Under the pieces are notes generated by a model, which ran no database searches, was not told where the DNA came from, and saw only the letters and a program-made list of their open reading frames with translations. A DNA stretch of 64,000 nt, taken from contig NC_079234.1 of NCBI RefSeq assembly GCF_028502605.1, positions 3,348,001-3,412,000 on the forward strand, in the 5' to 3' direction. Shown here piece by piece: positions 11,545 to 20,745 of the stretch. The translations under genes were made by a program, and so were the position numbers. This DNA is from Trichoderma breve. Taxonomy: Eukaryota > Ascomycota > Sordariomycetes > Hypocreales > Hypocreaceae. How positions within the stretch are numbered: the stretch's first letter is position 1; every line of letters begins with the position of its first letter.

Positions 11545-12720
11545 ATTCTTCTCTCGGATTTGTCAGGGCGAGTCTGCAGTTGGGCCTTGGATAGCGCCTT
11601 AGCTGACGAGGATCAAACAGTGGTCGGATGTAATGCAGTGTGTAGGATCCAGGTGGGCACTCGAAGATAACCGTTTGACGATATTCCCGGGATATTAGTT
11701 GCAACTGGATAAGGCTCCTTGGCAAGCCTGGTTTATATTCCTGTGACCGGCTGGTGCTCAACACAATGTAGATGCGAAGAAAACAAGAATTGCGATTAAA
11801 TTGAGGCTCAGCTCAATTTCGCAGTTAGCCTCACAGGTCCAATCCCCAAATACTAGCCCACTGCAACATGCGCCAGGATCTGACCCCAGCTGAGGCCAAT
11901 CACATCATGCATGCAGTGGGCGCAGCTACCGATGCGACGTACAAATGTCTGCCTAGCTTCACGGACAAGGGTATCTCATGACTGATATTCGTGTATAACA
12001 TTGGAGGCAGCCTGCGTATCATGCTTCTCTCGTCTATTACAATCTTCTGTTATCGTTCAATACTTCAAAATAGAGAATACTCTGTAATCAGCATGCGATC
12101 GACAACACCAACAGTAGCTCCAGCTTCACTCTAGCCTCAATTTAGGCTTTAGCAACAATACCGATGATGCCGTGAAGAAGAAAAGAGAGAAGAACGCGAA
12201 AAAAACCGAGGAGAATATTGAATTATAGATGTTGTAAAAAAAGAGAGCCTCCTCTACTGACGCCATGAACTTGCCGGCGTCTTGGCCGGTGCTTCCGCTA
12301 CATGTCGGCAGTGGCGCTCGGCGCCATCGGGAGCGGCATGTGGCTTCGGTCCGGAGCACGTCGCCGGCCCCAGTCCTCGGACGAAACGGGGCAAAAGGAC
12401 GACACATCCAGGCCCGGTCTTTAACAAAAGGACGAATCTACAGGTGCGATCACTAGTTGTTGACGGTAGGCAGTATTATGCCCTATAAATCCAATGCGCA
12501 TATCATAAGTGCTGGTGCTACGCGAGGCTCAGCGTGCTAATTACCCGAAACTATATGAAATCTTTTCTGTCTAGCGGTTGGATGATTAACCTATGTCATT
12601 TATATGTTGCGGTTACTTTGTTGACGCAGTAGTTGCACAGTTGCCGCTCCTTTCAACATCTTTGCTGCCATCACCGTCTGCCATCAAGAGCTGCCTACTT
12701 TTAAGTCTAGCTCTATAGCA
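11545..12720. other. Intergenic between CorA-like gene and NACHT gene
   Basis: No gene seen. This holds the promoter of the CorA-like gene and the 3' flank of the NACHT gene. Short frames on both strands (for example 12126-12407 and 12265-12488) are mutually overlapping and featureless. Confidence 0.5.
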
Positions 12721-15146
12721 TCACGTCAGTTTATCGTCCGCGCCATTTGCAAGAAGGAGTTGCACAATATCCATATGGTGTGAGGATGCAGCCATTTGCA
12801 GCGCCATATTTTTATCATCTGCACCATATGCAAGAAGTAGCTGCACAATAGCCGTGTGGCCTCTGTTGGCAGCCCCTTCCAACGCCTCCGTTAACCGTTT
12901 GCACCCGCTTTCAAGGAGTAGTTGCACCGTAGCCGTTTGGCCATTTAAGGAAGCCACTGTCAGCGCGTCATCTTTACCACCCGTGCCGTTTGCAAGAAAT
13001 AACTGCACTATATCCGTTTGGCCTAAGAAGGCAGCGTGTCGCAACGCCTCAGCTGTACCATCTGCACCATTTGAAAACAGTAGCTGCATAACAGCCGTGT
13101 GGCCATAGCGAGCAGCCGTGTCCAGTGCCTCGTCTTTACCATCCGCGCCATTTGCAAGCAGTAGCTGCACAATAGACATGTGGCCACTGCTAGCAGCCGA
13201 TCGCAGCGCCCTAGCTTTACTATCTACGCCGTATGCAAGCAGTAGCTGCACAGCATCTATATGACCACTGCTAGCAGCCGATTCCAGTGCCTCGTCTTTA
13301 CCATCCGCGCCGTTTGCAAGCAGTAGCTGTGCAATAGACATGTGGCCATTGCTGAGAGCCAACCCAAGCGGCTTGGTGTAAGTCCTGCCAGTTTCATCTA
13401 CCGTTGGGCATGTCCGGAGCAAAGTATTGGCCATAAGCAGCCCCCGAACCAAGTCATATATCCCGAACCAAGAGGCCATGTGTAACAAAGGCAGACTGGA
13501 GATATCCGGGAATATAACAAAATACATGTCGTTCTCCATCTTGTAAATCTGCCACCAGTGCTCCCGCACAATGGATGTCTCTTCGAAAAATGGTCTTGAA
13601 AGCCTCAAAGCATTCTTATTATCCGCATCTGAACACAATTTTGCATGTTCTGGCCAGTGCATTGTAGCGTATTGTAATAGAGGCGACTTTTGCAGGACAG
13701 AGGTATCTTTTATATCCAGATGTCTATTACGTAACTCACTCTTCTCAATATAGTCAAGACATACTTCTGCTAGAGTAGCATGCGCATGTTCCGCTTTGAT
13801 TTGAAACTCTTTGAGTATAGGGTCGCTGTCGGCGTCCTTTTGTAATAGGTAGTCCCTCGCTGATTGGTGAACAAGGCTGACTTGCTGATCATGGATTGTG
13901 AGAATATGCCCACATAGAGTGACATAATCGAGAATAGCCTGGTCTTTGCTGATTTTCGTTGTAGGCGGAAGATGGATAGCTTCCCCCAGTTCAGACAGTG
14001 TCAGAGGCCGAACGGAATTGGTAACCCATTGCAAAATGTCGAAGATGACTGATTGTCGACTGGCTTCAATCTGTGTCAACATTCGGCTGTAAATTCCATG
14101 CAACCCTAGAGGAATTTCCTCCAAAGTTTCTATGATGTGGGTACAGGTCCTTTTTTTCGACAGCTCTACCATAACGAAGCCGACCCATAGGAATGTGCCT
14201 TGGGCTCGATCTAGAAGAGTGGTTTCGATACTCTCTCGATAATCATTGAAGCCTCGTATCCTTTCCAGTTTTTTAACGCTGCTGGCGATGAAGTTTTGAA
14301 TGTCGCTGTTGACATATTCGTTGTTGTCAGGATCTAGTTTCACTTGGGGGAGGACATCCAACCCGTCAATCTTTCGGCTAACAATCGCTAGTTTGAACTG
14401 CGTACTGCTTGGTTTTGAGTTCTCCAAGAAATATTCGTAAAATTTGTCAGCCAGTAGGCTTGATGACTCCTCGTCGCATTCATCAAGTCCATCGAGCACG
14501 CAAAAGACCGTTCCAAGGTCGGGAGCTTGCAGGAGCTTTTCCAATACCATCCAGAGAGCGTTGGGAGACTTTAGCGTCTCTTGGGTTTTTTCCGTACTTT
14601 CAAAGTCGGACAGGATACGGCTGACCAAGTTTGGGCGCATTCTGACCAGCTGGTAAACCAGACCTCTAAGAATAGCCACAGCACTGCTGTGCTTCTCGTC
14701 TGGGGTACAAAAAAAGAACAACAGAAGTTCTGCAGCTTTGCTTTCTTGAGTGCGCCTTTCAAGTTCTTCAGTTAGGAAGATTGAGAGTATTGTTTTTCCC
14801 TTGCCGGGGCCGCCAGTAATCCAGAGACATTGCACGTCACCATCAAGCCAGGATTGGTAGGTTTCATTGTCTCTGATCCATTCACAGGTGCCTGCAGTCC
14901 TTCGGCCTTTTGTACTTTTGAGAGTTTCCCGATCAACAATTGGGTCTGCAAGGAACAGCGCATCTCGACAAGCGTCAGATTTGCTTTGGGGTGGTTCTGT
15001 GTCGTCGAGAGGATTAGCGGAAAGTCTCCATCCAGGTAAATGTAAGAATGAGATGAGCGTGACGTACCAGAAGCGTAATAGTTGTTTCCCTGATGAATTT
15101 GGACGTTATTTTCGAATGAATTAGAGGAAATGCTGTAGTTCTCCAT
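12721..15146 (-). CDS. NACHT-ankyrin NLR-like receptor (STAND NTPase)
   Basis: Two exons, complement(12721..14996, 15068..15146), encode 784 residues. The 71-bp intron (donor GTACGT, acceptor ACACAG) joins ...NNYYAS to EPPQSKSDAC. Order of parts: a short Asn/Ser/Gln-rich N terminus (1-26); a conserved linker with ADPIVDRETLKSTKGRR and GTCEWI; a NACHT NTPase with Walker A GGPGKGKT (88-95) and Walker B FCVLDGLDECD (about 191-201); a winged-helix-like region with LRPLTLSELGEAI-type sequence; then eight ankyrin repeats from about 569 to the end. Fungal proteins of this plan are STAND receptors comparable to animal NLRs and to HET-E/HET-D, and some control incompatibility cell death. No large N-terminal effector domain (HET, lipase, phosphorylase) is encoded in this model, which is unusual. 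An upstream effector exon was not found. Confidence 0.9.
12724..13371 (-). repeat. Eight in-frame 81-bp ankyrin repeats
   Basis: The 3' end of the NACHT gene consists of eight consecutive units of exactly 27 codons. Their consensus is close to AL-x3-A-x3-GH-x2-IVQLLLANGAD-x4. Units 1 and 3 share a near-identical stretch (GHMSI-x-QLLLANGADGKDE), which indicates recent duplication or exchange. The 27-residue period is shorter than the canonical 33-residue ankyrin unit. The last unit runs directly into the stop codon. Confidence 0.92.
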
Positions 15147-15819
15147 TGCTTGAGGTCATTTTTAAGCGTGTCAATTGTCGATGCATTGGTGCTGTGAGTG
15201 TGCTGAGGGGTTTGAAATACTTGGGCATGCCGTGCTCGAGAATAAGGCTGTAATCACGGGATCGACAGCCAGGCGAACAAGAAACTGGAATTCTAGCCGC
15301 ACATATCGCCAAACACTAAAAATAGCAATGATTGGTTATCGTGAAATGATACGGTGTGTAGTTTCGATGTATTGGACGAGAATTATTCTTTTTTTTTTTT
15401 CTCCTATTTTACGAGGGCTTCGCCCATCACATAGAACTGGTGTGAGACACCCCGTTCAATACTAGGTATCTTGCGTGACTTCAGCTGTTAGGTATTATTT
15501 GGGACTACCTACCGAGAACGTCGGAAACAGAGTGAAGTTCAAGCCTCGAAACCAGATATGAAAGAAAGTAGTGCATTTACCAATACAGTCATTTACTGAG
15601 GTAATTGATGGCCGATTTCTTGAATATCTGCCCCTATGGCTACTTTCTACTACTATAGCCGTGTTCCCCTAGTATCTGCTACTATAACTATAATCTTTTA
15701 GTATTTACTACTATACAGTATATGAATCTAGTATTTAATATTAAAACTGCCATTAAAGCTGTAAATGGGATGCTTGATAGCAAATTTTCGGCGCCGAATC
15801 GTCATTCCTTATTCTTTCT
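15147..15819. other. AT-rich intergenic region with degenerate TACTACTAT motifs
   Basis: No gene seen. From about 15630 to 15760 the sequence is AT-rich and contains several imperfect copies of a TAGTA/TACTACTAT motif (for example CTACTACTATAG, then TTTACTACTATACAG). It may be a decayed repeat or simple low-complexity DNA. The NACHT promoter must lie in the 5' part. Confidence 0.45.
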
Positions 15820-17353
15820 CTAAGCAGTAACTATACGCCAAAAATGTGCATAAAGCCTTTCGTGCCTATTTTCTTGTAGATGGGGGTTGCCCGCGCCTGT
15901 GAGGGAAGCAAGCCATTTAGGGTGATAAAGATCTGTTCCTGGGCCAAGGTCTTTATAGCAAGTATACTTTATATAAAAAATGCGATTTCGCAACTTTAAA
16001 GAACACTCAGCAACTAAGTGGCATATCGTGCAAGCAGTTATCTTGGCATAAGGCCCATGAGTGTTGCTCCATGTTTCCGTTAGATGGCGAGAACAGCGTG
16101 GTGGATTGGGAATTAAGCATGCCTGTACCTTATCCAAGTTGTTTTCTATCAAAAACTCCGGGGCAGAGATGGACAAACTCTGATGCGGGCAGGCAGTGAA
16201 GCGTTCGGGTGGATTTTCGTATCCTTTGGGTAGAGAGCAGATGATTTTTTGCTTTTGTAAAAAGGTGCCTCGGTAAAAGTATATCTCATTAGACCACCTA
16301 TAGCTGGTAAATGTGACAGAGGTACATTGATCTTTGTAAGATAGGTCTTTAATACGGGCCTTCTCGACTTCATCTCTAATGACGGATGCAACATAGATTA
16401 TCCAGCGATAGATGGTAGGATATAGCAGAATGTATAGGCGCAAGTGTGAGGGCTGATTGCGTGCTAGACGATGGTGTTCCCGCATTGGAATCTCCGGCTT
16501 CCATCTGTATGAGATACATTCCATTCGACCACCATATGGGGAGGAATTGAGATGTGCTTAATGCTTGCAAAGGGTTGCAATTCGACGACCGTAGTGAGTT
16601 ATGCCTGCGGCAGCAGCCTTGGTGAGATACACAAACACATGAGGTGCTGTAACGGGATCCATCTGGGTCAGCAATATTTTCCGAGGCTGCAGTTGCTTCT
16701 TGATACGACGGTGGCATCATCTGGATGTAATCGCCGTCATTTTCAAGAGTTTCGTCGTCTTTGGAATCGCTGACTCTGGAATTACCCTCTCTGGGATTAT
16801 TGTCTCCAGCCTCGTCATCGTCTCCAGAATTATCATCGTCTCCAGAATTATCATCGTCTCCAGAATTATCATCGTCTCCAGAATTATCATCGTCTCCAGA
16901 ATTATCATCGTCTCCAGAATTATCATCGTCTCCAGACTGAACATCTCTAGACTGAACATCTTTAGACTCATCGTCTCCAGAAGTCTCATCTCCGAAATTA
17001 TCATCAATTCCAGAAACTCTATCTTTAAGAGCGCCGTCTTTGAGCATAGATTCTTCAGTCATATCGTCTTTTGAGCTGTCTCTTTTAAAAGTAGGAGCAC
17101 TCTCTCGAGAAGCGGCGGTTTCTTGATCTGATATGGATGGCTCGGCTGAGGAGATTGGTTTGGAGAAACAGAGGTACTGCGCGCACGTCGATGTCTCTGC
17201 GAGAAGATGAGAGAGTTCGTGATACCAATAAAATGGAAAATAGCCATGGTGATGAAAAGCGCATTCGTGGCAATGGAAAGAAGGATACTCCGCCAGAGAA
17301 AGTGGGAGAGTATCGCATTCTATATATGGTGTATTAATGGAGTATAATTCCAT
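15820..17353 (-). CDS. Hypothetical protein with acidic SGDDDN repeats; exon structure unresolved, possibly a pseudogene
   Basis: Two overlapping minus-strand frames seem to belong to one locus. The upstream one (16376-17353, 325 codons) starts with an ATG at 17353 and runs into a very acidic Ser/Asp/Glu/Asn section. That section includes six perfect SGDDDN units, and then YIQMMPPSYQEATAASENI. The downstream one (15820-16524) contains a hydrophobic segment starting LYILLYPTIYRWIIYVASVI, then a basic/aromatic region to the stop at 15820. Near 17220-17310 a third frame encodes a good membrane-like segment (SILLSIATNALFITMAIF). This suggests that an intron or a frameshift moves the frame before the acidic part. 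I could not find a splice set that joins everything. I recognise no family. Confidence 0.4.
16803..16928 (-). repeat. 18-bp tandem repeat encoding SGDDDN
   Basis: Six perfect copies of an 18-bp unit (plus strand TCTCCAGAATTATCATCG) run from 16821 to 16928. One diverged copy of the same length precedes them at 16803-16820. Read on the minus strand the repeat keeps frame and encodes Ser-Gly-Asp-Asp-Asp-Asn units. Perfect copies indicate recent expansion and likely length variation between strains. Confidence 0.95.
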
Positions 17354-18233
17354 TTATCGGGCCTATGATAAAATCGGGCTGTTTTTTAACCTTAGATTCA
17401 TTATTCAAGCCTTTGGATTCATAGGCGGCCTTTTTGTTATATGCTTGAGGGCTTGTGTTATCAGTATGGCTGGAATTCTGTTACTCAACCGTCGTTGGTA
17501 GAATCTACCCTAGGATTTCGCTGCAGTCGTACGATACATCGACTGGGTATACTCTTGGTTGATCTAACAATCGCAACTTATCACAAATATACCCTTAAGA
17601 TCTTATAAATATGCCAAAGCCAAGAGCCTTCTCCTTGGGTAAATAATCCTTGAGCTCTATGGACCCTCACGAGTGTTTGCTAGCAGAGAAGTATAAACAA
17701 ATGAGGGATACGAGAGAGTTACATCATCCAGACAAGCAATCCCATGGACTGATAAGGTCGTCATGCTTTGTATTTTTATACAAAATGAATGAATCTAGCA
17801 AAGAAGAATTTATGCCGTGTGTGTCATGCCAGCGCCCCCTCGTTCGGTTCAACATTTCAGCTGCGGCTGGTTTTTTGAGAATCCCTGCCTACCCATGTAG
17901 ACGAGGGCTAATAGTTCGATGTGCTAACAGCGCCATAGGTCACTTGGATGCATTAGTTTGCATGTGTCATTGCGCAGTGCTCCCTCATTCGCTAGAAGAT
18001 AGCTGTTCCTTGTGAAGTGTGGGAGGCTGCATGTACTAGTAATGGCACTTGTAGTTAAGTCGGTTGAGGGGGGATGCGGCATCTGAAGGGCGATGATGGC
18101 TTTAGTTCGTCTAATACATTTGGATATATCAGAAACCTTTCATCTTTTTTTAATCGTCATTGTTCTTAAAGTGCAACTGGGAGGCACAAGATAGGAAGAC
18201 CAGTAACTGAGACCAACAAAGTACTGAGGCGCG
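17354..18233. other. Intergenic, no gene supported
   Basis: Promoter region for the divergent pair of the hypothetical acidic protein (-) and CorA-like copy 2 (+). A 121-codon plus-strand frame at 17650-18015 has some Cys pairs but no recognisable domain and was not accepted as a gene. Confidence 0.4.
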
Positions 18234-19961
18234 ATGCCGCGATCAGATCAAGGTACCAAAAGTCTCACGGCGACTGAAGCATAATATAACAGGGCGCTGA
18301 CTATTCTCAGATCCGAATGTGTTTTGGGCGGATAATGACGATATGAGACAAAAGACTATGGCGTACGCAGCGAGGGCAAGGCGCATTGCAGAAACTGAGA
18401 TGCTGAAAGAAGAGACAACTCACCCATGGAAAGAGGTGCCGCACAGCGTATCATGCACTTACTATATATATGAGTTTGAAGGGGATCATGTTGGCTTAGA
18501 AAATGGCCAGCCTACATTTTCTAACCCGCGAGATGAATTCATGTATTGGGAGAATACACCAAAAGACGGCACAGCCAAGAAGAGAAACCGACGCATTATC
18601 ATCTTGGAAGACGTCTCCGCGCGGCTAGCAGAGATGTTGGGAGTCTTGCTCGACATTCCTCCAGAATTTTTCCTGGCGCACTGCGACGAAAGCGTGGACC
18701 TCAATATCATGGATGAACAGTACGTCAAACAAGGCAGTTCGACGTATTGGAGAGTACCGGTGCCACAAAGACGTTGCCTTCCTAAGGGATTTCGTGTTGA
18801 CTGTTTTGTAGACGTCTTTTGTGGAAGTTTTTACCGCGGAGCAGGAATCCTAGACAAGAGTAATAATTGGTTAATGTTTCGTAGCTTGGTATCTTACTGG
18901 GGCAAGTCGTATGGGAACGGCTCATGGACAGGTTTGTCGCTTTTCCGAGTTGAGAACAGGTATAATATGCTAACAAGGGACGATATAACACAGCTGTTAT
19001 TTTACTCGATCCTCAGATTTCTCACTTGCATCTAAATGGACTTGAATCGGTTGTTTTGGAAAATTGGGAACCTGGGCTCGATGTTCTACGCGAAGTGATA
19101 ATAAATTCCTCACAAAACAACCATGCACAAGTGCACAAGCGCTCAATGTTCAACAGTCTCGTCAAGGCCTACGAGAATGTGCCCATGGTTTTTAACGATG
19201 ATGTGTTTTCAGCGACTTATTTTGCTCGCAATTGCATTCGTGCAGTGTGGGAAGAGCATGTCTGGCGACGCGAGCGTCATTTTCACGACTTCATAGTGGA
19301 AGATAAACGATTTTACCGAGTCAGGCAAAAATGGGCCTACGAAAGCGACGAGGCCATCAAGGCGTATGATGGCCTGATGCAGGAGCGGCAGAGCATCAAT
19401 TTTGATAAGCTGGAGCTACAAGCCATTACCTGGAAATTCCAACTCCGAGACCTTGGAATTCTATCACCGGAAGATGAGAAGTTTCGGCGTATCGCGACAG
19501 AGGAGGGTAGGGCATGGAAATTTCTTGAGGAAAAGCTAAGAGGGATGGATGAAATCATCAGCAGCCACATGGAGATGTACACCGTTTGTGCCAATATGGA
19601 AGAGGCCCGCGAAGCCAAGATTCAGTCTCGTGAATCTTTCTTTCAGACAGAAGCCACCAACAAAATGGCACGAAGTTCAGGCCAACTCGCCAAGATAGCC
19701 ACAGTTGTTGTGCCGTGCACCTTTGTGGCGTCAGTTCTGTCTATGAATGGAGAGTTTGCAGCTGGTGAAAGGCTCTTCTACGTCTATTGGGCTATCTCTG
19801 TGCCAGTTACCCTTATACTGCTGTTCTGGGTGATTGATAACGAAATGTCTAGAGGTGTGAGTGATTGCAAAGAATGGGTAAAGTCTATCTGGAGCTGGTC
19901 ACAAGGCTGGAGGAGGCCCAGCCAAACGATAGATGTGACGGAGGAAAAACCAGAGGTTTGA
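18234..19961 (+). CDS. CorA-like two-transmembrane protein (copy 2)
   Basis: Three exons, join(18234..18252, 18311..18931, 18994..19961), give 535 residues. The first coding exon is only 19 nt (M-P-R-S-D-Q plus one base). It is joined by a GTACCA donor and CTATTCTCAG acceptor to DPNVFWADNDD; the second intron has GTTTGT and AACACAG and a TGCTAAC branch. The protein has a long soluble N-terminal domain (SYWGKSYGNGSWTAVILLDP in its centre) and a helical stalk (about residues 310-450). Two C-terminal membrane segments follow: ATVVVPCTFVASVLSMNGEF and FYVYWAISVPVTLILLFWVI. The loop keeps a Ser-Met-Asn version of the CorA Gly-Met-Asn motif, unlike copy 1. Such proteins are common in hypocrealean genomes; ion transport is not proven. 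Confidence 0.88.
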
Positions 19962-20381
19962 GCGTATTTGGGTCTTTGAGGTCTACTTTTATGAGGAGCG
20001 AGGAGAATGACTATCACGAATGTTTACTGGGATTTGTTTAGCGTTAACACATTAATTACACAAGGATACCACAGGACGATAGCAATTAGCAATTCATATT
20101 TGGAGAATCAGGTAGATGAAAGATGTTTCCTCATGATTGTCAACGCTTTGGCTATGTTGATTACATGGTAACAAACTGTGAACTATATTATTTTACGCGA
20201 GTCATGTACGCGGCATGATATTTTCGCTTTACATATATCTGAGACCTGTGTCATGTAATGGGTATGAGCATTTCTTTGCGCTCCTGTGTCCAACATCCAT
20301 TTCCATCACCATTTGGAGATTCAATCTCCCGCGGAGCAGAGTTCAAGAGTCTCCTATCATCGTCTCTGGTCATCATCGAGC
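19962..20381. other. Intergenic, AT-rich
   Basis: Downstream flank of the CorA-like gene and upstream flank of the tRNA-Ile gene. No open frame or repeat of note. Confidence 0.5.
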
Positions 20382-20481
20382 GCTTCCGTAGCTCAGTTGG
20401 TTAGAGCTTCGTACTAATACTTCAGCTTTCAGCCCAGTCTTGGTAATGCGAAGGTCGCAGGTTCAAGCCCTGCCGGGAGCA
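20382..20481 (+). tRNA. tRNA-Ile (anticodon AAT) with intron
   Basis: The sequence folds as a cloverleaf. The acceptor stem GCTTCCG pairs with CGGGAGC, with A73 at 20481. The D arm contains GCTC/GAGC, and the T arm has GCAGG-TTCAAGC-CCTGC. The anticodon stem TCGTA pairs with TGCGA once an intron of 26 nt is removed between positions 37 and 38 (intron starts CTTCAGCTTT). The loop is then C-T-A-A-T-A-A, giving anticodon AAT. A T6 run about 20 bases downstream fits a Pol III terminator. Confidence 0.92.
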
Positions 20482-20745
20482 AATCTCCAATGCGCTTAAT
20501 TTTTTGCTCTTTTTCCTTCTTTTAAAATTTGTGTAAAAATTGTTTCTCTAGTGTTGTTCGTGTGGATGGATGCGTAAGTGAACTTTCCTCTCATAGTCGA
20601 TCGTTTATTTTTTAGAAATGTAGGTTGTATCCCGTCGTTGCTTGGAACTGAAGGATACACTGAGATTGGGTCGGGCCTTAGAAGAACAACGCGAAAAGAG
20701 GTCATGTATTTGACATTTACCGTTATCGTTAGAGTCATCGGTGCT

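Noticed and set aside
12724..13371. Possible CRISPR-like or satellite repeat (81-bp period)
   Set aside because: The period is exactly 27 codons and encodes ankyrin repeats in the NACHT frame.
16803..16928. Possible CRISPR array because of regular repeats
   Set aside because: Units are directly adjacent with no spacers, are in coding frame and lie in a eukaryotic genome; it is a coding minisatellite.
17650..18015. 121-codon plus-strand frame with Cys pairs
   Set aside because: No recognisable domain, no splice signals needed or seen, and it lies in a probable promoter; not enough to call a gene.
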